A stretch of 64,000 nucleotides of DNA, taken from contig RWJK01001594.1 in NCBI GenBank assembly GCA_004335835.1, positions 1 to 64,000 on the forward strand, read 5' to 3'. Each line of letters opens with the position of its first letter. The first letter of the stretch is position 1. Made by a program: the position numbers and the translations under genes. The stretch is from Scenedesmus sp. ARA3 (lineage: Eukaryota; Chlorophyta; Chlorophyceae; Sphaeropleales; Scenedesmaceae). Below, piece after piece: positions 1 through 12,293 of this stretch. The notes beneath the pieces are model-generated. The model did no database searches, had not been told where the DNA came from, and was given only the letters and a program-made list of their open reading frames with translations.

Positions 1-98
1 CGAGTGTTGCTGCCAGCTCAGGAGACGGCAGCACAGCTAGTAGCTTGCTGGTTGCAGATGAGGATTGCAGGACATGTTAGGTGTGGCTGCCTTGGAAC

Positions 99-269
99 GC
101 AGGCCAACAAGCACGTCAACAAGGAGGCAGCGCTGCGCGAGGCTGAAGTCGTGTAACCCCTCTTCTTCTTCACATGCACATCATACTTACAAATTGCTTG
201 CCCGTTGCTCCTCGTGCTGCTGCAGGCCAACAAGCACTTCAACAAGGAGGCAGCGCTGCGCGAGGCTGA
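99..269 (+). repeat. Direct duplication of a splice acceptor plus exon start
   Basis: Positions 99-146 and 222-269 are 48-bp copies with one mismatch, offset by 123 bp. Both contain GCAG followed by the same exon start. The upstream copy runs into an in-frame TAA shortly after the shared segment, so using it as an exon would truncate the protein. Confidence 0.9.
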
Positions 270-606
270 GCAGGCAGTCAAGGCGCACCCGGCAGCATAC
301 AACAAGGATGACTTCTTTGACATGGTCTCCTGCGAATCCCTCGACAAGATGGCAGCATTCGACGGCCACGGCCACCAGGGCGGCGGCGGCGGCCAATTCG
401 TGCACCGCCGCAACATGCACGAGCAGCGCGCAGTGGACATCGAGACGTTCGGGGGGCTGGGCGGCGTGCGCCACTTCCACCACAGGGGCCGCGGCAGGGG
501 CGGCAGGGGCAGGGGAGGCTATGGCGGCCGCCAGGGAGGCGGCGGCGGCTATGGCGGCTATGGCCAGCAGGGCCGTGGCGGCGGGCGCGGCGGCGGCAGG
601 CAGTGA
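226..606 (+). CDS. DCP5: C-terminal exon of Lsm14/Scd6 (DCP5-like) mRNP protein, 5' part outside window
   Basis: This is the last coding exon (126 residues plus TGA) of a gene that begins before the window. The exon opens after the CTGCTGCAG acceptor ending at 225, in phase 0. It carries an FFD-box-like stretch (YNKDDFFDMVSCESLDK), then a TFG-box-like stretch (DIETFGGLGG), and ends in a Gly/Arg-rich RGG-type tail with a few Tyr. That order is the hallmark of the Lsm14/RAP55/Scd6 family. In plants the member is DCP5, which binds decapping factors and represses translation in P-bodies. The N-terminal Lsm domain is not visible here. The tail probably binds RNA and promotes condensation (inference). 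A 48-bp near-copy of the exon start lies in the preceding intron at 99-146. Confidence 0.8.
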   Translation, partial: ANKHFNKEAALREAEQAVKAHPAAYNKDDFFDMVSCESLDKMAAFDGHGHQGGGGGQFVHRRNMHEQRAVDIETFGGLGGVRHFHHRGRGRGGRGRGGYGGRQGGGGGYGGYGQQGRGGGRGGGRQ

Positions 607-2126
607 TTTTGAATCAACAGCTGCAGGAGGACAGAGATATGCACGGCAACCGCTAGTTTGCGAGTTGTCCAGCTGAAGCAATCGCTTCAGCTGCTGATGG
701 GGGTTCTGCGAAAGCAGTTATGGAGGACAGAGGTGGTGGTTCAGAGCACCTGCAGGAGCAGGGCCTGTTGAGCTGCAGATCTGCAGTGACAAGGAGTCTG
801 GTACACCGGTACACCGGTTAGCACCTGCAGCAGCAGGGTTGGTGCAGTGTTGGACGGGCGATGGGTGGCACCTGCAGCAGCAGGCTGGCTTTGGAGATCC
901 CTGCAAGGGATATGTGTTTTCAGGATTTGTTTGAGATGTCTGCAACAAACTGTGCCGCAGCAGGAACGGGAGCATGACATGCTTTAGCTGCTGGCTGGCA
1001 CATGTTAGGTATGGTCTGGGAGCATGAATGCAAGCTGGTGTTGGCATAGAGGGGAGCCCACCAAGCTCTGCGTGATGCTGAGTCATGTGTGGATTGTGAT
1101 GTTGAGCACGACATGTGCTTGCAGCAGCCAGCTGTGCTGCTGCTGCCTTACTAGTGGTCCGCACTGCAGTTGGGGCAGCTGCTGCTTGCAGGCGTGAGTT
1201 GCAATGGTTGTGTAGACTTGGTATGCTTAGTATGCGGGGTGGTTTGGCATGGTTGCGGAATCAGATCGTTTGCAAAGAGCAACGCCAGTTTGCAGCAGCG
1301 GCTGCAACTGAGTGGCTTGCCTTGGGTGGCAGGATGGGCAATGCAGCAGCAGCAGCTGGGGTTTTGTTTCAGGGTAAGCGCTGCTGGGGGTGGCAGGTGA
1401 CTTCAGGGTGTCTGCTCAAGCAGCAGCAACAGCAGCAGCGTGAGCTTCTGCAGGTTTTGGGGATTGTGAGGTCTGGTACACGGTGCCTGCTGACTGTGCG
1501 AGGTGCACATATGGTGCTGTGGCATCATGTTGGTGATGTGGTGATGTGGCAGACTGCTGCTGAGGCAGCTGGCCTGATGTATTGCTGTTTGTGCATGGCC
1601 TGCAGGCTGATCTCTATGTTGCACTTTGTGCTGCCCACAGGGGCGCATGCCACATCCAAGCAGGATGTTGCAGGCCAGCAGTGCTCGTTACAAAGGCTAG
1701 TGTCAAAGCACAAAGGATGAGCGGCCCTGTGCTGCTGTCATTGAGGCCAAACGGCCGCATGCAGTGATTGGTTCACAAGGCGGAGGCGCAAGGCTTGCAC
1801 GTGCACGTGTGTCGCATGGCTTACGGCCTTTGCAGGATGTTCAGTGGCTTGCCATTACGTTCTAGTCATGCATGGAAGGACGCGGCACTGTCTGCGTTAC
1901 GTCACAGGCAGCCGGTTGTGCCTTTTCACGGCGCACCAAATTGGTGCTGGCGTGTGGCTGTTGAAGAGACAAGGGCATGGTTTGCTGGTGCACCAGCAAC
2001 GCGGTACCACCATGGTTTGCTGGTGGTATGCCAACCGGTTGGCATACACACATGCATTTGAGAGCCTGTGATCGTTGAGTATGCTGCACATGCGCAGCAA
2101 CTTACCCGAGGCTGCCATGACCGCCT

Positions 2127-2131
2127 TGTAA
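2127..2131 (+). terminator. Candidate polyadenylation signal TGTAA for the Lsm14 gene
   Basis: TGTAA is the green-algal nuclear polyadenylation signal. This is the first clear + strand copy I see after the stop at 606. Confidence 0.5.
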
Positions 2132-2139
2132 TTGAACTG

Positions 2140-2144
2140 TTACA
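2140..2144 (-). terminator. Candidate polyadenylation signal TGTAA for the ligase-like gene
   Basis: TTACA on the + strand reads TGTAA on the minus strand, about 300 bases after the stop codon at 2447. It lies 9 bases from the oppositely oriented signal, so the two transcripts may end in overlapping positions. Confidence 0.55.
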
Positions 2145-2446
2145 CGGCTACCCGGGACAATGCATTGCTATGCATGCTGAGCTACATCCTGCAACAGAGC
2201 AGGATTAATTTGAGCAGCTGTTGACAGCTGCACCAGCAGCGGTTGCAGCACACAGCCCCCTAGCTATAGCCAGAGACAGCAACAACCCGCATGGCGCATG
2301 CAAATCCCAGCGGAAACTTCTGCAAGCATGCTGCGCAGCGCGCTCCGCTATGCAACGACACGCGTCGCGCCAAGACACGCATATGGCGCCTTAAACACTC
2401 TACACACATACGACATGTTGCGCAGAACCACAGCGCCTTATCGAGC

Positions 2447-5400
2447 TCACCCGCGCGTCCAGCCTGCTGACATGCCCTGCATCTCCTCATCATCAACCGC
2501 CCCGTCATCAATCACAGCGTCAGCAGCCCCACCAGCAAACAGGTCCCCAGCCAAACCCTGAACCCCGGCCTCCCCTAGGTCAAAGTCCTCAGCCCCAAAC
2601 CCTGAACCGCCCTCGTCATCAGGCGCAGAATAGTATGCGCTGCCGCCGATGCTGCCGCCTGCTGCTGCTGCCTCCTGAGCTGCCTGCTGGCTGATGTAGG
2701 CCTGCTGTGCTAGGTGGCGGAACAGCTGGTAGGGCAGCATGGGAGGGTCATTTGCCAGCACCTGCAGATACACGCAGATACACAAAGAATGCAACCAGCA
2801 GTGGCAGAAGAAATCAGAGAAAGTTGAAAGGCTTAGCCCGGTATTGCGGGGTTGCTGCGACAGCTTAGCATCACTGTTTCTGAGAAATGGTGCGCCACAG
2901 CCTCCGCAATGCATGTTGCAATCATAGACGACAAAGAGGGTGCGCCCGGCATACAGGCAGCCACGGCTTCACAATGTCCACACCTCAAACTCAAGATTGT
3001 GCATCACACATGTCATCATGCAGATTCACCACCACAGGAGTAAAACGACACACAGCAGCCAGAGCGCCCACCCAGATGCATCCAAGCGCCCGCTGACACA
3101 CCTGCTACCTCATTCACTGACTATCTCGCTAGAACGCTTACATGCAAATGAATTCACTGTGGGTCAACACCAGCAGCTGCTCCCATGCCGCACCAAACCG
3201 CACCTGCTGCAGGATGGCGCTGCCATTGGCCAGGTCTGGCAGCTGCTGCACGTCCAGCACCACCAGCTCCCCGCTGTCCACGTTGACAAAGCCGTCAACA
3301 GCGGCAATGCTGCGCAGGCCCAGACCGTCAGCCAGAGCCACTGCAAAGGCCTGCAACAGCAGCAGCAGCAGCCAGCTTGCAATGATGGAAGGAGTGCTGT
3401 GGTTTTAGAGTGCCGCCCTGAAACTAGTCCACAGTGATGTAGCAAGCGCTGCACAGCAGGCATAACTGGCTGCATGCAACAACAGGCGGGCGCAGGGACT
3501 GCTGCAGTGTTACAATGCATCAGCTGTAGCAAGCTCTCCAACAACGGCCAGCACAGCATCGCTGCCATAGGCGTCCTTTTTGCACACACATTCCGTCAGC
3601 ACAATCAAAAGTTTGATCATACTCATCATCACCATCAGCATCTGCATCACAAACTGGAACCAAACCATGCGTAGGCAGGGCCGCACCTGTACTGCTTCTA
3701 CGGCTGCTGCTGGCAGGATGTGCTGCGGTGGCGGCGTGAATTGCTGCCGGCTGCCCTCTGGCGAGTATGCCACCAGTGTTGGCTGCAGCGCTGTCATGGA
3801 GCCCTGTAGGCAGCATGACGCAATGCAGCAAGCAGACACACAAGCAAGTGGTTAGGCATTCGGCCGGAAACAGGGACGGCGCAGGCACCCTGCAGGGAGC
3901 ATTGTTCACAGCAGCAAGCAGACATATGAGCAAATGTTTGGGTATGTTGCTGTCAGACACAGGGGCGGCATGATCACAGCACATAACGACAAGGTGGCAT
4001 GACAGCAAGCACAAGGGCAAGCACAAGCACACCTTGACTGCACACTCCCCTCCAGGAACAAAGTACAGCACAGGCTGGCTTCAAACCACCTCTGCATGTA
4101 CATCCATTTCCATCCACTCGGCCACACACACTCACCAGCTCTCCAATCAGCCCCACTGTCACCTCCACCCAGCGCTGGACGCCAGCCCACTGCACCTCCC
4201 CGCCCTCCGCCACTGACACCGCATCCGTCTCAATCCACGGCTCCACCACAAGCAGCTCGGGCAGCTGCAGCGGCAGCGTCACAGGCAGCGGCTGCTGCTC
4301 TAGTGTGCCGGCTGGTAATCTTGGTGTGCAGCTGCGCAGCGCGTCTGCAAATATGTACAAGTCCTCCGGGCCCGAAAGGCGCACCACGCCGAGGCCGCCG
4401 CTGCGCGTCGGGGGCTTAATGGCGACGCTGCTGCACTCCCACTCCAGCAGCAGCGCGCCAAACATGGCCTCAAACTCCTGCGGCAGCAGCAGCAGCAGGG
4501 AGAGCGAGTGCGAGGCAGAGTGGCAGCATGCAGCAGTAAGTTTACAGGGCATACACCAGGGTGAGAGACAGGCCGCGCGTGAGGATGGTTTCGTGCGCAA
4601 CAGCAGCTGCATTGCGCGGATACACCAGAGCGCCAAAGCTGCTCACGGGTGCAAGGCTGATGAGGTGCAGCAGCAGCAGCTGGTGCAACTCACCTCAGGC
4701 TTGTCCAAGTACTCCAGCAGCTCCTGGCTCTTGACCACCTTCTTAGGCACAGCCACAAGGCCCACCGGCGCTGCTGCTGCTGCTGCTGCTGCTGCCGCTT
4801 CTTCCTGGCCCTCTGCTGCGTCAAACTCAGCGGCTGGCCCAGCCAAGCTGTCAGCAATCTCGCCGATGGCCTGCGTGCGCAGCAGCATAACATAACGCAT
4901 GTGTTAGCGGCAGCGTAACTGTACCAGGCTGCTTAAATCATGGAGGAGCTGTACAATGTTCGAGGTGCCCAGGCAGTGCAACCAATTTGCCATGCAGCTC
5001 CTGGTGATGCATACGTATGCTGTACAGCCACATGTCATTGCCATGTGTCGGCGGGTTACCACACCTGTGCATGTCATGTCAGCGCAGCCACCACTCACAG
5101 CACAGCAGCTTTTGTTTGTGAGCACGGCGCTGAATAAACTCGCAGCAGACACAACAGTTCCAAGTAACAGTCACAACACTGCACATGGTAGCATCAGTGG
5201 AGGCCGTAGCGCCAGCGGTTTTGTGTTGTGCTTACCTTGGACAGTGTGAGCCTGTTGCTGCACTTGAAGGCAAAGTCCGAGGTCATGCCAGTGAAGGGCA
5301 GCCCGGCACCCTCCAAAATTTGCTGCAGCAGCACCGCAGCACCGTAGGCAGGCGGCACGCAGCAGCAAATCAGCAGCAGCCGATAAGAATGCAGCAGGCA

Positions 5401-7525
5401 AGCTGCACAGCAGAGGCACCAAACATAAGCTGATACAGCAGCCTGGTCAAACCCCGGCTCCAGGACCTGCAGCTGCTGTGCAGCAGCACAGCAATGCCAC
5501 ACCCGTGCTGAACTGCCAAACAGCTGTGCCTGCTTCTTATGTGCAGATCACTCTCCAAAACCCGGCGCAGTAGCAGCTGCAACAACCTCCTTCTTTACCA
5601 TCTGACGCACCTGCAGCTGCCCGTCTGCTGTGGTGCTGTCATCTAGCAGCAGCAGCAGCGTGGCGTCGCAGGCCTTGGCCTCTGCCAGCAGCTCCTCCAT
5701 GTCCAGGAAGCGCGGCGCAGGCGGCAGCACCCACGCCTCAGCACCCCACGCGCTGCCAACGCCCTGGAGGGTCACAAGCAACAGCAGGTGGCGCAATACA
5801 GCAGCAACAGTAGCAGCAGCCAGGTGGTTCAAGCTTGAAATAGAGCGTGGTTCAGTGTGAACAGAACAGACTACCAACAACCGGAAACTTACTGGCAAGA
5901 GCACTTCTGTGTCCTCAGCTGCTGTGTCAAAACACCACCCGACATTTGAGTGTGTGTGATCAGATGCGTTGACCCGCAAACAGGCCTGTGATCAATGTGC
6001 AGTACCGCCCACACACCCACCTGCACAAAGTGCCCATCCAGCTCCATCTGTGCCTCAAAGTGGCTGTCCCGCTGCTGCTTGTCCAGCACGCGTGCCGCAA
6101 TGTACGACTGGCCTGTGCGTGCTGCGCAGCGCTCCGCTGCCTCTGCTGCCTCCTCTATGGTGTGGCGCGCCAGGTGCTGCGGGCCTGCCACGATGAGCTG
6201 CCGCGACAGCACAGACACGTCTGCAGGCGGCATGTTGCTGCGGCAAGTTGCAGCAGAACACGCATAGCACAGGGCAGCAGCAACAGAGAGGGAGAGAAGG
6301 TCAGGAGATGGTATTGCAATCACAGCAGCCACAGCAAGCGTTGAGTACATGTCAACAATGCAGGAGCTGGATGAGCAGTAAGCATGACATAGCACACGCA
6401 CACTCAGCACCCCAGGCAGCGCAATCAGCACAATCAAGACAACACAACAGAGCAGTTCTGAAGCCATCTGCTCACATGAGTTCCTCATCAGTCATGCTCT
6501 GCGGGTGCAGCTCCTCAGGTATGCCCAGCGCCCGCCACTCAGTGCGGCGTGACAGCAGCGTGGCGCGCCGCTTGGCCTCACCGGCACCGCTGCATGCAGG
6601 AGGCATCAGGAACACATCCACCTGCAGGCGCACACAGATGCGCACAGCAGGCGCGTCAGCTTGCAGCACGATGGCAGAAACAGTGGAGGTACGGCAGTGC
6701 AGCTGACTCCAGGCAACTTGACTTGTGGGCGTGCATGGCTGGTAAATTGATGAATAATCCGACATTTGCTTTTCCTCAGCGTGACAAGAACTGCAGCTCC
6801 TAACACTCAGAGCATGTGCCAGCACAACCAACCAAGCAGCAGCAATGGCAGCCCCACCTGAATGTCGCAGCAGCGTGCCAGCTTGGCAGCCACATTCGCA
6901 CCGGAGCGGAACGCCCGCTGCCGCTGCGGCCCATCACCACCAACCAGCACCCACACCCGCGGCGCCGGCCGCCGCAGCGCAGCCTCAGCAACCACCTCTG
7001 CCTCACTCGGCCAGGGCCAGCGCTCAAACTCATCGCCGCCTGCTGCTGCTGCTGCAGCTGCAGCAGCATCGCTGCCTGGGCCGCCTGCGGCAGCTGCTGC
7101 TGCGGCTGCACTGGACAGTGAAGGGTCGCCGCCTTGGCGCTCGCGCCGCTGCAATGTGGCTGTTACACCGCCCTTGTACCTGCGTATCAACAGCATCAGT
7201 TCACTGCCGTTCATTGGTTGCAATGGACAGGAGCAATGCGTATTGCAGCGGCCCCCGGGCATGATCAAGCAATGCTGGGGCACCTGACATGCAACAGCTG
7301 CTGCATCGGCTCTTATGCTGCAGCTTCTGACTATGCAGGCGGTTGGAACTGCTGCAGGGTGGGCCAAGGCTGCTGCACCTGTGGACTGAAGAAGTGTGAC
7401 AGCTCAATTCAAATGGTGTTATTCCTGTGCATGTGACAGCCCCACCTGTCATGGCCCAGGATGCGTCCCATGAGCACCTCATCCTCTGTTGCCTCAGGCA
7501 GGCGGTCCTCCTCGCTGTACTGCCT

Positions 7526-7566
<41 letters not shown>

Positions 7567-9881
7567 GTTGGTTGCTTACACTGGTACAATTGGACGAACA
7601 GGTGAGATTCAATCCAAGAGCGGAATGGGTTGTAAGCAATACAGAACGCATCCGCAAGAGTGGCACAAGACCAATGCACCCGCTGAACACGCACATTGCT
7701 CACACGCCTGCATGCCACCCCCACCCACCTGTCAAGCAGCGCGTCCCGCTTGGCCTGCCGCTTCGCATCCTCCCGCTCCTGCAGCTCCCGCACATCAGGG
7801 AACAGCTTGCCCTCGCCTGCTGCCTCAATAGCAGGCGGCACCCAGCTGTCGCCGGTGTCCCACCGGTCGTATCGGATCGGCTGGTTGCCGTAGTGGAACA
7901 TGTCTTCGTCGCGCATTGCACGAGCTGCCAAGTCCTCTTCGGGCCGGCCCGCATCACGCTCGGCTGCAATCTCCTCCTGTGTACGCGAGTCGAACTGCAG
8001 GACGGCGGACGTAACAACAAGAGGCAGGTAGCAGTGAGGTGTCTCCATTGGAGAGCATGTCTGGTGTTGTTATAGAGCAGGCGCAGGGACCAGATACGTG
8101 CGCTATTGAGCGTAGAACCTCTGCAGCGCTGACGCATGCACATATGAGCCAGGGCTCATACTGTCAATCATCATCACCAAAGCCCTGACCCGCCTGTATG
8201 CTGCACTCATGCCCGCCACATAAGTCCACCCCCGCACATCTGTACATGACCATGCCATCGCATTGTCTCAGATACTTGCATACCACTCCCTGCCCTGTCA
8301 CACATTCGCTCCTACCTCCGGCGTCCACTCCTCTGGCTCCTCTATTGGCGCTGCAATCTCCTCCTCAGTGAGCCAGTCCTTGCTCAGTGCAGCCAGCACC
8401 TCGCTGACACCCTCCACAAACGGCATGCTGGCAAAGGCAGCGCGGTCCTCCTCCACATCGGCCTGCGGGGAATCACATGAACGTGGACAGGAAACAGGTT
8501 TCAGCATTCATGCAAGGAGCAGTTTGGAAAAGGAGCAGGCCAAGACAGGAGTTGGTACTACTTGCAGGAGCAGTGACAGCAGCTCTGGTGAGGGCTGCCT
8601 GCTGTCGGATTGCATGAGATACTGGTGGCACATCAATCTCTGCTGCAGATTCACACACTGTGGGCATGCTGCTGCGACCCTGCTTGTTATTTGGTAAGCC
8701 TGTAGTACATTGGCTGGATGACATCCAGCAACCCAGCCATTCACACAACTGAGTGAGCACGCTTTGTAAGCACAATGATTGCGCCAACTCGCACCTTCAG
8801 GGCTGCACCGTCTGCCGCCTCCCGCGCTTCTACAGCAGCATCCGCCAGCTGCTTGGTGATGTCACCCAGCGTGTCATTCGCGCCTGTGGCCTGCGCCCAC
8901 TGCGCACTCGCAGCTGTCTCAGGCTTGGTTGGAGGAGGCAGCAGCAACACCTCGTTGCTGCTGCTGCTGCTGCTGCTGCGTCGCAGCAGCGCAAGGTTGA
9001 TGAGGTGACGGGCCACACCGCCGGGAGTGAGGCCTACCTCCAGCGCCTGCAGCGGCACGTTAACAGCAGAAATGTTTGCGTTGACTTGCAAACCAGTGAA
9101 GCGCCGGTATCAGACTGTCATGTCATGCGTGCCTGTTGCTTGATACACATCGCTTTGTCGCTACACGCCTGGGCCGAGCGCGTGAGTGATGACAGAACAT
9201 GAGAGGTGGCACCGAGCGGCTGGCTGACAGGGGTAACACCGTGCAGTGACATCAGCAGTTGTGGCACCACCTACAAACACATACACTGCATTGCAAGTTC
9301 AGATTGAACAGCACACTAAAACACATATAACCGCGCACCTGCAGCCCTGCAATCGACGTCGCAGCCAGCGGCACGTCAAGCCCCACATCTGCCACCATGA
9401 CGTCACCCTCGCCGTTGCCCTCGCTGTGCATGCGCGCAGCGGGCTCAAATGCAGCCAGGTCAGCCATGTGTGTCTCCTCATCATAGTAGCCGCACAGCGG
9501 GTTGGGCTCGCTGGCACGTGCTGCTGCCTCATCTGCCGCCATGCGCGCCAGCTGGCCTGCAGGAGGCGAAGGAAGGAAGTTGTTGTGAGTGGGCTGATCA
9601 CCTGATGCCTGCAGCCACGTGTGTGCATGCAAAGGAAGATACGGGTGCAGTCGTGTGTACCTCTTGCACATGCTGCAGCCTAGGATGCATACTACAGCCT
9701 ACCCCAGTCATCACGTGCAATCAACAAGCGCCTAACACCCGCACAGCATCTGAGCTCGATCATCTAACATGCAGCGACAACAGCAACAGCAGCAGCCCCA
9801 ACCGCACCCGCACCAACCTGCAACATACTCAGCCCGCAGCCCCTTAAGCAGCATCCACATGGGCACCAAACTACAGCAAAC

Positions 9882-9920
<39 letters not shown>

Positions 9921-10848
9921 TACACTACCCACCTGCATCATAGTCAGCCACCTTCTGCAGCGCCTCCGGCGGCAGCTCATACCGCTGCTGCCAGTCCGGC
10001 TGCAGCGCCATCCAGCCAGATACCCGCACCAGCCCAGCCCCCTCGAGCCCCAGCTGCGCCACTGCCTTGGCGGCAGTGTGCCGGATTGTCTGCACGATCT
10101 TGTTGCTGGCGCGCGGCGGCATGTGCAGCTTGAGTGTGTGGTGTGGCAGGGGGTCCGGCAGGTCTGGGGTGGTTAGTGCGTCCAGTGTGGTGGGCTCTGC
10201 TGCTGCTAGTGCCTCCAGCGCCTGGGAGATCTGAGCCTCCTCCATGCCAGCCTGCAGGAGGGAGTTTGCAGGGAAATGATTTGTTATAAAGCAACACGCC
10301 TGATCAATCCTCAGTATGACATACACTGGGCTACCATCTTACAGGCACCCAGATGGAGCCCAGGTGTGTGCTACCTTTGGCACGCACGATGCAGCACTGT
10401 CAGCTGACAGGTGCACGCCGCTGGCTCATTCATTTGTGAACAGCGTACTTTCAGCAGCATCACAGTGGCGCAACTACACTGCAGGTTGTTATTTGAAAAA
10501 CAAAAATGCCGCCCCACCTGCATCATCTGCCACTCCTGCAGTGCCAGGTCAGCATCTGCCAGCTCAGCCATGCATGCTGCTGGCTTATGTATGTGAACAG
10601 CATGATTACGCAGCAAAAAATGGTGCAGCTGCACTGCAGCTTGTCACTGCTGCCGCCCCACCTGCATCATCTGCCACTCCTGCAGCGCCAGGTCAGCATC
10701 AGCCAGCTCAGCCAGCGGGCTGTACTGCTCCAGCTCAGCAGGCAGCAGCGCCACGGGGCCATCCTCAGCGGATGACAGCACGGCCACCTCCCAGCGAGCC
10801 AGCTTGGGGTACAGCGGCTCAACCAGCAGGCCAGGCAGGCCGGGCTCT

Positions 10849-10879
<31 letters not shown>

Positions 10880-12255
10880 CAGCAGCAGCAGCAAGGGATG
10901 ATCAGTTGCGCAGAGCAGCAAGTGATGTGCTGTGTAGTTGGTTATGCGTTGAGCATTCAGGATCACAGATAGACAGCTACAGCACTCAGCGCTGTGTAGC
11001 AATCCCACACGATATCAACACCATGGGCCAGCACATGCACATACAAAATGCGATCACAGCATGCGGCCATGAATTGCCAGTTCACCTGCATCCACAACGT
11101 CCAGCAGCTGCGACATCAGTGCCACATGGCCCCTGCTGGCCCCCACTGGGCTGCCACCCTCACTGCCTGACACACTGAACACCTGCAGATCAGGGTCCAT
11201 GCCGTTATCCCTGCACCAGGACAGCAACCGCTCAACTAGCTCCGGCTGCTTCGGCATCTGCTGCTGCTGCTGCTGCTCGGGCTCCTGCTGCTCATCAGCT
11301 GCAGCGGCATCAGCAGGGGTAGCTGCATTGTCTTCTGCCGCAGCATTCCAGCTTCTGAGCGTGGCGCTGCTGCCATTGCCACCACCAGTCTCCTCCCCTT
11401 CTACATCCCCCTGCTGCTGCATCTCCTCATCTTCATCTTCACCCTCAGCTGCTGCTGCATCTGTACCACTCGTGCCTTCTTCTGCTGCTATTGTGTCTGC
11501 AATATCTGACTCAATGTCCTGCAGCCAAGCCTGCAGCTGTGCTGCAGCCCCCTGCAGCTCCTGCCTACTCAGCTGCAGCACAGGCAGCGTGTTATAACCT
11601 AACGCGTGCAGCTCCTGCAGGACAGCTGCACGGCCTAGCACTGGCCCTCCCTTGCGCCCCAGCTGCTTGCTAACATCACTTTCGAATGCAGAACCTCCAG
11701 CTAGCGGAACTCCAGCGGCCTCGCAAGCAGCATACAGCTTGCCAGACAGAGCCAGAGCACCGCCAGGCAGCGCTGACAATGCAGCAGTAGCGCCAGTGGC
11801 TGCTAGGTGCTGCGCAAATGCTGCTGCATCAGCAAGCCGAGCAGTTGCAAGCGCAGGCAGCTGAGCCAGCAGGTCTGCCGGGCCCAGCGCAGCAACAGCA
11901 GTGCGTGGAAGCTGATAGAAAGCCCCACTATCATCAGCCCAGTAGATATCAACAGAGATACCGCAGACGGGAACAGCAGGCGCTGCCTCCCCGCTGCTGC
12001 TGCTGCCGCTGGCGCTTGCTGCCATTGCCGCTGCTTGGTCCTCGTCTAGAGGTGCCGTGTGCAGCTCATCTATGAGTGTGTTGGCTGTAGCGAGTGCTGC
12101 TGCCACTCGCTGCAGCCGTTCCGCAATGCTGCTGCTGCTGCTGCCTGGCAGCACGGGGGCTGTGCCGCAGACGAGTGCGATGGTTGCTGCTGGGTCCACT
12201 GCAGCTGTCAGCAGCTCGTCATAGTCATCCAGCAGCGGGTTGCTGATGCCATCCT

Positions 12256-12293
<38 letters not shown>

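Larger units (their letters stand above)
607..2446. other. Convergent intergenic region / 3' UTRs
   Basis: No coding exon is supported here. The segment separates the stop codon of the Lsm14 gene (+) from the stop codon of the ligase-like gene (-). It probably holds a long 3' UTR of the former and a roughly 300-base 3' UTR of the latter, ending at the paired TGTAA signals near 2127-2144. The sequence is rich in CTGCAG-type words and has no clear ORF with unbiased composition. Confidence 0.6.

Noticed and set aside
3510..4071. Readthrough ORFs on the minus strand across ligase-like introns
   Set aside because: They extend beyond the exon edges defined by GT/AG and phase, and lose similarity to the ligase fold there.
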